A stretch of DNA of 64,000 nucleotides from Anastatus disparis (Eukaryota > Arthropoda > Insecta > Hymenoptera > Eupelmidae), in NCBI GenBank assembly GCA_017163975.1, contig JAFFSR010000347.1, positions 10,483,501 to 10,547,500 of the forward strand, written 5' to 3'. Below, one piece after another: positions 38,990 to 51,295 of this stretch (position 1 is the first letter of the stretch; each line of letters opens with the position of its first letter). The notes under the pieces are model-generated. The model ran no database searches, had not been told where the DNA came from, and saw nothing but the letters and a program-made list of their open reading frames with translations. Both the position numbers and the translations under genes were made by a program.

Positions 38990-39349
38990 TAATAATAATA
39001 TAATAAGGGAATTGAATAATCTAACGCTATTTCAAATTATTCTTCATATACGTGACTAGAGGAAATGACTATATTTTTACCGTATGAATAAGTAAATAAA
39101 TTATTATAAGCATTTATTACAAATATCAAACTGACTTGACATATACCGCATGCAAAAAACTGTCGTGTCGATTGTTAGGTGGCATTTTTCGCTTTATAAC
39201 AATATTTTGTATATTTTTGTGGCTTTAACTATTTTAAATTATTCTTTGTATACATGACTAGAGGAATTGACTATATTTTTACCATATTAATAAATGAATA
39301 AATTATTATAAGCATTTATTACAAGCACCGAACTAAGTCACCGATTTGG
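38990..39349. repeat. Partial TTAA-family element with internal duplication
   Basis: The right end CCGACCGCCTC is followed by TTAA (39350 region). Two ~110-bp blocks share ACTAGAGGAA.TGACTATATT and TATTATAAGCATTTATTACAA. The segment GCATTTTTCGCTTTATAACA matches the interior of 43800-44329. A clear left end is missing. Confidence 0.5.
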
Positions 39350-39469
39350 TTCCGACCGCCTCTTAAGTAATAATAATAATTCAACTATAACTCAATAATG
39401 TAAAAATCGTGTTTCTTCTTAGAGTCACTATGGGACTCACTAGCTATCTGGTTCCAATAGTATTTTTAA

Positions 39470-39858
39470 GAGGAGGCCGTATAGTTCTGTCCTTGTCTAA
39501 TCTAAATTTTCGTTATTATGGCTAAATTAAATATTTTTATACAAAAGTAAGGGCAGAGCCCAATAGATTTAAGGATGAGCAGACGATTCTATTCTATGAA
39601 AAAATATAAAATTTTCATTAGTTTTCAAATGAAGTCTGAAACGGAAAAAGAGTTAAATTTGATTGAAGTGTTCAACTCTTTTTCCGTTTCAGACTTCACT
39701 CGAAAACTAATGAAAATTTTATATTTTTTCATAGAATAGAATCGTCTATTCATCCTTAAATCTATTGGGCTCTGCCCTTACTTTTGTATAAAAATATTTA
39801 GTTTACTAATTATAACGAAAATTCAGATTAGACAAGGACAGAACTATACGGCCGCCTC
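39470..39858. mobile_element. TTAA-flanked fold-back, subfamily B
   Basis: It is 389 bp, with GAGGAGGCCGTATAGTTCTG and complement at the ends and TTAA at 39466-39469 and 39859-39862. The arms are almost perfectly mirrored, with centre near 39,665 around TTAAATTTGATTGAAGTG. Confidence 0.92.
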
Positions 39859-39862
39859 TTAA

Positions 39863-40887
39863 TGTATAAGATAGATTTCATGAGGCTTTTTATCACTATC
39901 TAATTTTATAATTTTTCCATTAAATTGAAGTGGAAGCTATATGAGCTAAACGACTTTCAAGAGTTTATATTATTTTACTCGTACTTTTATTTTTATCGAA
40001 TAAGAAAAGTCGAATTGATTAATTGTGTAAACTCAATATATACGACAAAAGAAAAAGAGAAAATTTAATAAAAAAAATTATTCAAAAATGAACAACTGTG
40101 CTTTATTTTAAATTATAGATAATTAAGATTTACTCTAATAAAATATAGTGAAAGATAAAAAAAACTTTTCAATCAGAGAAACACGGTCTCAATTATTACT
40201 TGATATAAAAGGAAATCAATAATTGAATTACCACTTTTTACCTCTAAACTATGTATTTTTAGGTTAGGTAGGAGAAGAAGAAAAAGAAATTCACTAATTA
40301 AACTTCACTTTGTTCACTTTACTCACAATTCTCGTATGAATCTATATTACACCGTTTATCGCCAAAAGGAATTCTTAAAATAAAAAAAAACGAATTTTAG
40401 GTTATGTATCCACGTGGCTATTCATATAGCCTACCGTGGACCTCCACTAATTTATCGCTATAAATTCTAATACAAATCTAATTAATTTTTCCTTTTCAGT
40501 AAAGAGAGAGAGAGAGATTTTATTTTATAGCGAGCACTATTTTTTTTCTATATACCATTATTTCACTTAGTAACACTTTTATTTATTTTTTTCAATACTT
40601 TAAGAGAAAAGGAAATTTATAATTTAACTGTTAAAATGAATATACCTCGACGATTTTCTCCATGTTCTTTTTCCCTTTTTTCTTCTTTAATACGATATTT
40701 ACTGCAGTACAATGGCCGCCCTGGTGGTCAATGGATGGAGGTAATCTCCTTCTCACGCAGCAACGGCGGATAATAAAAAAAAATATATGTTGTGGAAAAA
40801 AAAAGAAGAAACGAAATTTATAACAATAATAAAGAAAAATACAATTTTTTAGAATAAATTAACAAAATAAACCAACAAAATCGAATA
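39863..40887. other. Spacer without a supported gene
   Basis: AT-rich. A short hairpin (CCACGTGGCTATTCATATAG, CCTACCGTGG near 40,420) is the only structure noted. Confidence 0.5.
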
Positions 40888-40891
40888 AATT

Positions 40892-43415
40892 GGCTGATTC
40901 CATTCAGATTCATGCAGGCCGTCACTGATCGATTTTTTTTTTCTTCTAAGTAATAAAAATACCTTCTATTATGTATATGAATATAAAATTTACCTCATAG
41001 AACGCTCAAAATTTTTTTTTTTTTTACTACAGCAGTTTTAGTGTTGGATGTAAAAACAAAAATTGGATTTTTACGTTAAAATTGAAAATGAACCTCTGCT
41101 TTTAAATGACTATAGCTCGGTCAATTTTTAACCTTTTTGGACTTTCTTTTAACGAAAGTGTGCGAAATTTGGTCTAGTTTTAAATGCGATCTCGATTTTT
41201 GTAATACAATTTGATCTCACTGAGTTATTTACGAAAAACCGAAAACAAGCGATTTTTTCAAACACGATTTTCTCAAAAACTATATTTTTTTTTTTTTGAA
41301 ATTTTTATATGATTTTATACATAAAAAATACTAACTTTTAGGGTAGGTGAGAATATGCGATTTTGCCTTATTTTTTTTAAACAGATTTTTAAACGTTTTT
41401 TTTATATTTTCGATTTTAAAACATTGATACCATGGCGCATCGTACTATTTTTCCAACTTTACGTGTTCTTACAACTATTTTTATGCTTTTATTTATTAAT
41501 ATATCAAAAATATCAACAATCTTTAAAATAAACCCCGGATCGAATATTTTGATCAATTAGAACAAAAGTTATGATGATTTAAAGTTTAAAAATAAATGCT
41601 GAAACTTTAAATAAATATGATATTTACAGATGCTTTGAATAATTATAAAAAAGAGAATAAACAAGACATTGCAGATTTTATTCAGAAAAATCAAATTTAC
41701 TGAATAAAACTAGCACAATTGAAAATTTCTTAATAGAGTTAAGAGAGCGTGCTCTCACTGTAAGAGCTCATAAATTGGTCAAAAGAAATTCAACGTATAG
41801 CAATTAAAGAGGTTAAACTTTTAGCGAAAAATAATGACTTCCAATTAGTTATTCATGTCGATTTTGCAGGAAATTGGACAGTTCTGCTTCAAAATGAAAT
41901 TCAAAGCTATCATTAGAGTAAAAACCAAATATCAATATTTACGTCAGTATGCTATTTTGGAAATGATAAGACAGTCAGTTATGTCTCCGTCTCTGACGAT
42001 ATTAAACATGATTCGCCTCATGACCTAATGACTATAAATTTAACTATCGACAACTTAAAACAAAAACATATTGCGCAAGATCTTGATGAAATCATAACCA
42101 TTTCTGATGGAGCTGCCAGTCATTTTAAAAATAGATATCAATTCTATGAGTTTCAAAACTCAAAAGTAAACAGAAAATGGCTTTTTTCTGCAACAGTTCA
42201 TGGCAAAGGCGCTTGTAATGGTATTGGTGGTTTAGTTATACATTATGCTACCACGCATAATCTGTCCAAGAAGAATGCAGATTTTATTAGAAACGCTGAA
42301 AATTTCGCCACTCACGTATCAAAATATACTCCGTCGATTAACATTCTTGTTATCCGCAAGGATGAGTTAGAAGTTTTTCGACAGACAAAAAAAATGGAAT
42401 AGTTAGGAAATGCATAAGAAATTAAAGGTATTCAAAAGATTCACTGTAGAAAAAGTAAACGAAACCAAATCTACACTGCCAAAACTTCGAGACATGAGTG
42501 GCAAGAAGTAAATTGAAAGGTTTTATTCAAATTCAGATTTTTTTATTCACATTAGTTCTCAATTCATTAGTGTTCATTTCTTAATTGTATCACATATTAT
42601 TAGTTCATTAGGAATGACCAAATAATATATTTTAGTATTTAAAAAATTCACCTTTTCAAAATTTGAAATTCAAATTCAAAATTCAAAGTAAATATATTTA
42701 TTTAAAGTTTCAGCATTTTTTTTTTAAACTTTAAATCGTCATAACTTTTGTTTTAATTGATCAAAATATTCGATCCGGGGTTTATTTTAAAGATTGTTGA
42801 TATTTTTGATATATTAATAAATAAAAGCATAAAAATAGTTGTAAGAACACGTAAAGTTGGAAAAATAGTACGATGCGCCATGGTATCAATGTTTTAAAAT
42901 CGAAAATGTAAAAAAAACGTTTAAAAATCTGTTTAAAAAAAAAAGGCAAAATCGCATATTCTCACCTATCCTAAAAGTTAGTATTTTTTATTTATGTATA
43001 AAATCATATAAAAATTTCAAAAAAAAAAAAATATAGTTTTTGAGAAAATCGTGTTTGAAAAAAATCGCTTTTTTCGGTTTTTCGTAAATAAGTCAGCGAG
43101 ATCAAATTGTATTACAAAAATCGAGATCGCATTTAAAACTAGACCAAATTTCGCACACTTTCGTTAAAAGAACGTCCAAAAAGATTAAAAATTAACGGAG
43201 CTATAGTCATTTAAAAGTAGAGGTTCATTTTCAATTTTTGAATTTTCGTTTTTACATCCAACACTAAAATTGCTGTAGTAGAAAAAAAAAATTTTTTTGA
43301 GCATTCTATGAGGTAAATTTTATCTTCATATACATAATAGAAGGTATTTTTATTACTTAGAAGAAAAAAAAAATTCGATCAGTGACGGCCTGCATGAATC
43401 TGAATGGAATCAGCC
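40892..43415. mobile_element. Sola-like DNA transposon, 2.5 kb, long inverted arms
   Basis: Ends GGCTGATTCCATTC and complement are flanked by AATT (40888-40891 and 43416-43419), a 4-bp duplication. The arms are ~720 bp each (40892-~41617 and ~42696-43415). Between them is a broken transposase gene. The 4-bp duplication and transposase type suggest the Sola group, but I cannot verify that without a search. A second terminus of the same family begins at 63858. Confidence 0.75.
41690..42402 (+). pseudogene. DDD/E-type transposase fragment (Sola-like)
   Basis: The longest clean frame is 42028-42402. The same frame extends upstream to ~41,790 across one TAG (41914-41916). Farther upstream the similarity shifts frame near 41,770, where FLIELRERA is readable. 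Likely catalytic blocks are VDFAGNW, ITISDGAASHFKNR and TVHGKGACNGIGG, spaced as in a family of animal transposases with SDG...FKN and HGKG.C.GIGG motifs. The N-terminus is missing. It lies centrally between the long arms, as expected for the element's own transposase. It is not functional as it stands. Confidence 0.6.
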
Positions 43416-43419
43416 AATT

Positions 43420-43795
43420 AACAAAATAGATCAACAAAATTTAACTTTAATAAAAGATGATAAGAGGCGAATATAATACTCTGTACGTTACTAGTGATCA
43501 ACCGGGAATGATTCGTGAAGAAGATGAAACCGAACGATGGGCGTCGGTCGCTTCTTCTTCTCTATCGTTCCCTTTGCTGCTCTCATTACGTTCTATTTAC
43601 TATCTCTTTCCTAACTCGCGACTCCCTTTTTGTCATATTTTCTCAATTACACTCGTGTAGTATACTACTCGCTAGTCAAATTTACATTTTATTTCCTTTA
43701 CTGGTGTAATATTTTCTAATTTTGAGTGTTACGCCCTCTGCAAAAGTGATTTAATTAAAAAAGAATAAAATATTGAGTATTAATTAATTCTTTAT
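43420..43795. other. Spacer
   Basis: Short frames of 64-67 codons are unrecognised; no gene is supported. Confidence 0.45.
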
Positions 43796-43799
43796 TTAA

Positions 43800-44329
43800 G
43801 AGGCGGTCGGGTCTATTCGCCGCTACATTTAGGGTGGCGCTGCGGTCAGGTGAGAGAAATCTATTAAATATTTTTTATACAGCTATTTACAATTTTCTGA
43901 GACGACAATATACTTTTAATGTTGTCATTTCCTCTAGCCATCTATATGTAGAATAATTATTAATACTTATCTTGTTTGAAAAGTCTGAAATATTGTTATA
44001 AAGCGAAAAATGCGATGCAACGTAGGACCGATGTAAACATGCGTGCACCTTCCCTTAGTGCGACAGAGAGAGCAATACTAAAGAATGATGTATGCTAATG
44101 TTTACGTCGGCTCTACCTCGCGCCGCATTTTTCGCTTTATAACAATATTTTAGACTTTTCAAACAAAATTAATATTAATAATTATTCTACATATATATGG
44201 CTAGAGGAAATGACAAGATTAAAAGTATATTATTGTTTCAGTAAATTTTAAATTGCTATATAAAAAATATTTTATATTTTTCTCTCACCTGACCGCAGCG
44301 CCACCAAGCGGCAAATGGTTCCGACCGCC
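43800..44329. mobile_element. TTAA-flanked fold-back, subfamily C
   Basis: It is 530 bp with ends GAGGCGGTCGG and CCGACCGCCTC and TTAA at 43796-43799 and 44330-44333. The arms share GGTGGCGCTGCGGTCAGGTG, TTTCCTCTAGCCAT and AAAATATTGTTATAAAGCG. The central ~100 bp (CACCTTCCCTTAGTGCGACA) is less symmetric. Confidence 0.9.
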
Positions 44330-44571
44330 TCTTAAGTATCAAAAATTTTATTTCTGATTGACTTTAATTTTTAATTAATTATTTTATCAGATTATTTAAA
44401 TTATTTTTAACTCATTATTAGTTGATTTATTAATGCTATTACAGATCTTTATAAAAAAAATATTCTTTACAGTACAACAGTGCCACTTGTAAAATTAAGA
44501 GAAAACAATTTTAAAAAATTTATTATTTGACTTTGAATTTTATTCTTATTAGTACGCGAGCGCTCTCTACA

Positions 44572-44577
<6 letters not shown>

Positions 44578-44645
<68 letters not shown>
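44578..44645. repeat. (AT)n microsatellite
   Basis: About 34 AT dinucleotides. Confidence 0.95.
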
Positions 44646-44648
<3 letters not shown>

Positions 44649-44659
44649 ACACTATTCTA

Positions 44660-45280
44660 TAAGTAATTAATTTCCCCCTTTTTATAATATAATTCAGATT
44701 TTTATCTAGCTAATATCTTTTTACTATACGCGCATCCTATGTTACCGACTTCGCTTCTTACATCTTTATCTTTCCGTTTCTCTCTCTCGCTCTCTTTCTT
44801 TTGCCTATACTACGCGAGCGCCACAGTAATATGTTCGCGTGAGGACGTGTTCATTCTTTTTACGCCGTTGAAACCGCTCTGCTGCCACCTAGACGTGGTA
44901 TGACCGTCTTCTGCTAGCAGTTATCGGTCGCGCTGCTTGCTGATTGTGTGTGCATAGTGAGTGTGTGTGTGCGTAGTTGTTTCTTCGTCAGTACCGTTAG
45001 CCGGTAATCCAACATACATGGCTACTCAGTAATAGGCCATATGATCAGCTGTGTACACCCAGAGCTCAGTACCGAAAACAAGAACACAAGAGAATTATTT
45101 CTCTATTGGTTTCTTACGTTGGCCTTGGCTACTGTCACGAGTGTGGTGATTATGATTTTAGGAATTCACTTGCTTGGGGAACTACGTATAATTTTTACTT
45201 AACAGATTCTTAACGAGAAATTATTTTAGATTAATAAAAACAAAAAAATTATTGTGGCGCGGAAATGCTACGTCACAAAA
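44660..45280. other. GC-richer stretch of unknown nature
   Basis: It is noticeably richer in CG than its surroundings, with TCGTCAGTACCGTTAG resembling an arthropod initiator (TCAGT). No open frame or downstream exon supports a gene. It could be a promoter or 5' UTR of something outside view, or another repeat. Confidence 0.25.
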
Positions 45281-45289
45281 TATAAAGAA

Positions 45290-45975
45290 AAATTAGAGAA
45301 TACTAACAAGAAGAGTTCCCCACGTCCGGGAAAAGGATTCGGCTGAAGCTGCAGGACATGATTTTTCAATGAAAAAAAATTAACCTGTGTTCTTTCTTTT
45401 CGTTGAATAGGCCCCCTAGACAAGGATATAGACATTTTTTCGGAAATATAGTAAATAGAAGCCTTTATAAGAGCTTGAATATCCATACAACTAAGACTTT
45501 TACAAAAAAATACATAATAAAAGAAATAAAGTGCATATTAAATACTTTAATTGAGGCTTTGTTGCATTAAAAAAGCTTCAGTGGTTTAAAACTTATACAT
45601 CATTGAAAATTACTACATATTTGTTAATTTTTTAAGCATATAAAAATCATGAATTTTTCATGCTATTTCATTAAAATTTTTTAATTACCTGTAACTTTTG
45701 AATAACTAAAGCTTTTTTAATGCTACAAAGTTTAAATCAAAACATTTGATTTGCACTTTATTTCATCTCGTATGTATTTTTTTGTAAGATTCTTAGTTGT
45801 TTGGATATTCAAGTTCTTATAAAGGCTCCTTTTTACTATATTTTCGAAAAAATGTCTATATTTTTGTCTAGAAGGCCTATTCAACGAAAAGAAAAAACAC
45901 GGGTTCATTTTCTTTAATCAAAAAATCATATCCTGCAGTTGCAGCCGAATTTGTTTTCCGGAGTTGGTTACCTCT
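45290..45975. mobile_element. Fold-back element with ~230-bp arms
   Basis: CCGGGAAAAGGATTCGGCTG, GCTGCAGGACATGA, AGGCC..CTAGACAA and TTGAATATCCA.ACAACTAAG occur on the left, with their complements at 45,700-45,975. A half copy is at 35285. Exact termini and target duplication are not resolved. Confidence 0.7.
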
Positions 45976-45989
45976 CCTTGTAAGATAGC

Positions 45990-46175
45990 GAAAATGAAAT
46001 TCAAGGAAAAAATAAGTTATGATGAATTGGAACAAAAATATAAGATTGAGGCTTTACGTAAGGAAGAAGCTTATATAAAAATAAAAGAAAAAGAACCAAA
46101 TAAATATAACGAAAAATTAAATAATACTAGAATAACAAAAATGAAATTCAAAAAAAGGGCATTGATAAATTGAAA
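45990..46175 (+). pseudogene. Decayed Lys/Glu-rich repeat ORF, fragment 2
   Basis: An open frame of 69 codons contains KMKFKEKISYDELEQ, then EALRKEEAYIKIKEKEPNKY, and restarts KMKFKK after ~47 residues before a stop. The unit matches 38590-38890. No family is recognised; it is highly basic and probably helical. Confidence 0.45.
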
Positions 46176-46179
46176 TAGC

Positions 46180-46846
46180 AAGAGAGGTTGAGAGAGGAAG
46201 AGAGACAGCAAGAGAGGGTGAGAGAGACATAGACATGCTTTAGTTGGCCTTAAGGCATATACCCAGCCTGGCACTATTAGGTAAAATACAACGACGTATA
46301 AAATTATTTATTAAATTAATTATAAATATTGATTGGGCCCTAAAATAAGAGACCCAAAAAAATATGAGGCCCGAAGAAAATAGGACTCAGAGAAATATAG
46401 AGCCCGAAAAATACAGAGCCTAAAAAAATAAAGGACCTAAAAAAATTTCAGGCCCAAAAAAATATAGGACCCAAAAAATAAGACCCAGACAAATATAGAG
46501 CCTAAGAAAATATGAAAATCAAAAAAACGTTGGGCCTACGTGAATAAGAGGCCCAAAGAAAAAAGGACTCAGAAAAATGTAGGGCCCGAAAATTATAAGG
46601 CCCATGATAATATAAGAATCGGAAAAAAATTAGGCAAAAAAAACAATAGGCCCAAAAAATAAGACCCAGAATAATTAAGGGCCTGAAAACATATAAAGCC
46701 CAAAAAAATATAGATACCAAAAAAAAATTGGGCCCAAAAAATAGAAGGCCTGAAAAAATGAGGCTCAGAAAATTATAGAGTCCAAGAAAATATAAGAATA
46801 AAAAAAAAGAAGGGCCCAAAAAAATGGGCATTGAATAAAAATATAG
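46180..46846. repeat. GGCCCAAAAAAATATA minisatellite
   Basis: Irregular ~20-bp units of GGCCCAAAAAAATATAGG or GACCCAGAAAAATA type run from ~46,330, preceded by an AGAGAG purine tract. The array resumes at 50199 on the far side of the inserted element. Confidence 0.85.
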
Positions 46847-47157
46847 CGAGGGGCTTCTCACTAAAATACTCTTGCAAAGAGTGGTAAGAGTTTTGTAAGA
46901 GTATTGTGAGTACGCAAGAGTTTTATAAGAGTATTGCAGTTTAAAAATTGATCAGAGTATGCGAAGAGTAAGAGGAGTATTCGAAAAAATCAAAGAGTAT
47001 GCAAAGAATAAGATGAATATTTAAAATAATTAAAGAGCATGCAAAGAATACAATGAGTATTCAAAAAAATTATTGAATATTCAAAAGATTAAGGGGTACG
47101 GAAATTTTAGATAGAGTATTCATTTAAAAAATCGATGTTTCTAGTTCTTTTTTTTAA

Positions 47158-47158
47158 C

Positions 47159-47212
<54 letters not shown>
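47158..47212. repeat. (AT)n(GT)n microsatellite
   Basis: A compound dinucleotide run lies between inverted AACATCGATTTTTTAAA-type copies (47,120 and 47,230). Confidence 0.9.
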
Positions 47213-48009
47213 AAAGCAAGAACTTAAAACATCGATTTTTTAAATTTTATATATGTAATAAAAATGCAATTAATTATTTACAAAATTACGAAATTAAGGA
47301 GGCTCCTCAGTCTCCAATGTTATTTTCTAAACTGAATGGATTTTTATGAAACTTTGAAAAAATGTTCATTGACCTTCCATCTTTTCATTGCTTAAAAAAA
47401 ATATAGGGTAAGCCATCAAAATTTAAAGAAATCAGTGTGTCAAATCATTGTTCTTATACACAGGCCTTATGTGAAAAATGCACGATGGAACTACAAATGT
47501 TATCGTAATTAAATCTCTACGCAAAGATTTTTTATAAAAAACTATAGGGATATAGATTTTTTAATAAGGATTACAATGCAATGAAGAAAAAAGAGGGTAA
47601 GCCATCAAAATAAAGAGAAATTAAGTGTAAAAGTTGAAAATATTTGATTAACGTAGAACCGAAAGAATCAGCTGGTATATACTGCGCATGCGTGATAATT
47701 CTAAGACGCTCAGAGCGCGTGTATACATATTACGAAGTCCGCTGTATAGTGCCGTATATAAGTAAATACTCACAAGAGCTTTTCAAGAAAAAAAAAATTT
47801 TTTCTTAGCATTTATTTATGCAATGATTTTTGTTCTTGAAATTATAATAATTATAATTTAGAAACATAGAGTGTATTCATCTATGAAAATTTGCAATAAT
47901 ACAAAGACCACCAAGGAACCCAAAACATGATACGGTCCTAGCATGATGAGCCTCCTTAATAAAGAAAATAAATAAGTTTTTTGATAAAGGACTCAGCTGA
48001 GTGAGATAT

Positions 48010-48290
48010 TCAAAGGGTCGACGAATGTATGGGTCGATGGATTGATAGATTAATACGTTTAAAGAGGAAAAAGTTGATTGGTTTCGTTGATGGACCGTTG
48101 GATTAATGAAATGATAGGTCAATAAGTTGATAAATAGTTGAGTTGAATATAAATCTATGTTATTTTGGGTTGTTATATTTATGAATTAATCGGTCGATGG
48201 GTTGATACATCAATGGGTTGATAGGTGGATATATGAATCTATCGATAGCTTAATCGGTCGATGAGTCAATAGGTTGATAATAATCAATCA
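48010..48290. repeat. GATGGGTTGAT-type minisatellite
   Basis: Irregular 12-16-bp units such as GGTCGATGGGTTGATA and GGTTGATAGGTGGATA. A minus-strand open frame across it is a by-product of the repeat. Confidence 0.75.
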
Positions 48291-48599
48291 ATAATTAATT
48301 AATAATAATTAATTATTAAATTGTGAAATAAGGTAAGAAATTATTTTAAGTAATATTTCAATTATTTTAAAATTGAATGTTATTATAAAAAAATTTTAGT
48401 CAAAATAAGTGATTATTACATTAATTTTTAATAAAATAAATCCAGCTATTAATTCGCTTAGAATATAGTGAATAAAAAGGAAATTTAAATTATAAGCTGA
48501 TACATTAATATTTTGTATGTTACTGGTAACATTTCATATCCATATTTTATGTAATATTCTAAAATAATTAAAATAATAGTAATTATGAATTTTCTACAT

Positions 48600-49100
48600 T
48601 GTAAATATCAAACTAAATAAAAAATAATTGATGAATCGAGCATTTTAGTTAGCAAAATTTCTATTAGGGCTATTTTAAAATTATAAAATACACACACTGA
48701 AAGAACTTTTTGTATACTGCATGCCGAAGTGTGAGTGCGCAGTATACTACAAGCGTGCGCAGTACGCTTGACAACTTTTGGTAAATAGAAATAAAGTGTT
48801 GGCGTTTTGAAAGCCAACTGATATCAGCCGACCGTGGGCGCGCAACTCGTTGGGATTCAAAACGCTAACATTTCTCTTGCTGTTTACCGCTGAGTATGAG
48901 CGGACTGCACACCTCCCCTCTTAGCTGGCAGTCCGCTAAGACTTCTATCAGTGCAGATATATAAAAATGCATTTTTATATATTTAATAAAGTAGTTTAGT
49001 CCAATAAAAACACATATCTTTTTATGATTACAATTTTTTATAGTTTTCACTATTACTTTATTTATTTTATATAATTATTTACCGACATATTACGAAGACG
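48600..49100. other. Interior segment with short hairpin
   Basis: GTGTTGGCGTTTTGAAAG faces TTCAAAACGCTAACATTT (48,796-48,873) around a GC-rich loop. No gene is seen here or in the AT-rich 49100-49950. Confidence 0.5.
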
Positions 49101-50251
49101 ATAAGATTTTTTTTTAAATTTTGATAAGATATTTAATATTGCTTATACCAAACATAATAGCATAATAAGTAACTTTTTCTTATGCACGGTGGCAAAATCT
49201 ATTAACTATATTTTTAGCTTAAATTTAACTATTTCTAAATATAGGTATGTTTTACGTGAAATTTTAAACAAAAAATGTTGCGATTTATTTTATTTAAAAA
49301 TAAATACTTTTCAGAAAATAAAATCAGAAATTTAACTATTAAAAATAATGTTTGGCAAAAAATAAGTTGTATATTACATGTCATTCCCAACAAAAAATAT
49401 TCTTATTACCAAAAGTTAATTACTAGTGAAAAATGGATTTAAAAGTTGATCTATGCAAGGGATAAAGTTGAATTTAAACAGTTGAGAAAAATAAAATATT
49501 GGCAAAATGAAAAAATATAACCTTTAGAATTACTATTTTACAAAAATATTATAAAAACCACTTATTTGTCCTCACTAGATTGAAATATAATAATATTTCA
49601 TAAAGTTGACGAAAAATTTTATTGTCTCCTGTTGAGAAAAAGTCGGAAAAAGTTTTACCTACGAAAATTTCATAAATTGATATAAGTACATCAATAATCG
49701 TTTTATAGGTACATTTTTTTAAAAAACTATATTTCTCTTATTAAATAAATTTTTTTTAATTATAACTTTGTTATAATTAATAATTTTTACGTAAACGTAA
49801 CTAATATTGATAAAGAGATAGGTTGTTAGATAAAGACTCAGAATTCAGCGTTATATCAATAAGATCTATTACGATCTGTTCTATTTATCAAACATGATAT
49901 AAAATGACTTATCGTCGAAATCAATAAAATAATAAAATCAATATTACTAAAATTCTATTTGTACTCTTGCGTACTCTTGAATACTCATTGGTACTCTTGC
50001 ATACTTTTCAATATTCATTCGTATCCTACAAATACTCATTCTTACTCTTGCATACTCACTAAATCTCTTTCAAACTTTTTTGTATTCATTTACTTAAAGC
50101 GTTCACCAAAAGAGTATTGGACAGTACGCATTAGAACTAAAGAATGCTTGAGAGCACGGAAGAGTTTTTCTATGAGTATTTTAGTGAGAAACCCCTCGAA
50201 ATATAGGGTCCAAAATAATATAAGGCCCAAAAAATATGGCTCAAAAAAAAA

Positions 50252-50423
50252 GCTTTTGACTAATGAGTACTAATTATATAGGAACCAATAAAAAATTTCT
50301 ACTTTTATTATGAAAATATTAGACACATTTAAAAAATGCTTTTGACTAATGAGTACTAATTATATAGGAACCAATAAAAAATTTCTACTTTTATTATGAA
50401 AATATTAGACACATTTAAAAAAT
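50252..50423. repeat. Exact 86-bp tandem duplication
   Basis: 50252-50337 is repeated base for base at 50338-50423. This is either very recent or an assembly artefact. Confidence 0.95.
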
Positions 50424-51080
50424 GCGGAAAACCGGAGAACCAGAGAACTGGAGAATCGGAAAAAAGTGGTTTCACTTTAATATGATATAGGACTAGCAAA
50501 AAATACCTCGTTCCTAACGTTGCTCGGTTGAATTTTCATATATTATATTATTATGTATAAATAAGCCAATTTTAAAATAAAAAAGAATTGCCGCAACTTA
50601 TGAATTTTGATATTATAGTTTTGTACTAAATTAAATTTTTATATTTTTATAATAAAGATTAATTAAAGTTACTATGAGCATAAAAATTGTTTAAATACAA
50701 ATTATATCATGATGAATCAGGAATTTATTCTACTAAATTGCATTTGAATAAATGAAAAAATATAATAGGAATTCATTCTTTTTAATCACGTGTTTCAATC
50801 ACGAACCATGAAATAATCGAAAGCAGTATTTGACGTTTACTAGAACTAACAACTGCACGGAGAAAAGAAAGTATTGTTAAAATAGGTTCTAAATCTAGTA
50901 TATCTAATTTATGTACTAAAGTATTTAAAAAAAGAGTGACGATATAATTTCAATTAGTACTATAGCTTGAATTTTAGGGACCAATGTTGGTACTATTATA
51001 TTATGAAGTAAGAGCATAAATTTGTTTTACTAAATTGCATCTAAATCAATGAAAAAATATGATAGGAAATTATTCTTTTT

Positions 51081-51295
51081 GACACTCCGTGCGAGAAGCT
51101 CGATTTCACGCACGCTGTACAAAGTGACACGTGCGAAAATGGAGCTTCTCACACGTCGTGTCAAAAAAAAGTGTTCGATACTCGTGCGAGAAAGTGATTT
51201 CTTACTCGTGTGACCTTTTCACCCTCGCTTCGCTCGGGCGCAAACCGCCACACGAGTATAAAATCACTTTATCGCACTAGTACCGAAATATACTA
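51081..51295. mobile_element. Double-hairpin insertion with CCTCGCTTCGCTCGGG
   Basis: Comparison with the other 297-bp units shows a precise insertion at a T-run (4-bp TTTT possible duplication). GACACTCCGTGCGAGAAGCTC pairs with GAGCTTCTCACACGTCGTGTC. TACTCGTGCGAGAAAGTGAT pairs with ATCACTTTATCGCACTAGTA. Confidence 0.75.

Larger units (their letters stand above)
46847..50198. mobile_element. 3.35-kb TIR element inserted in the minisatellite
   Basis: Inverted ends CGAGGGGYTTCTCACTAAAA extend into ATACTCTTGC-type subterminal repeats (GAGTATTC, CAAGAGT). AAATATAG directly precedes the left end and directly follows the right end, an apparent 8-bp duplication, although the array itself contains similar words. 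No transposase is visible, so it may be a non-autonomous hAT- or P-like element. Confidence 0.7.

Noticed and set aside
44660..45280. Promoter and first exon of a host gene
   Set aside because: An initiator-like TCAGT and raised CG content are not enough; no coding exon or splice donor follows.
46502..46861. 119-codon minus-strand hydrophobic frame
   Set aside because: It lies wholly in the GGCCCAAAA minisatellite; the Phe/Leu-rich translation follows from the repeat.
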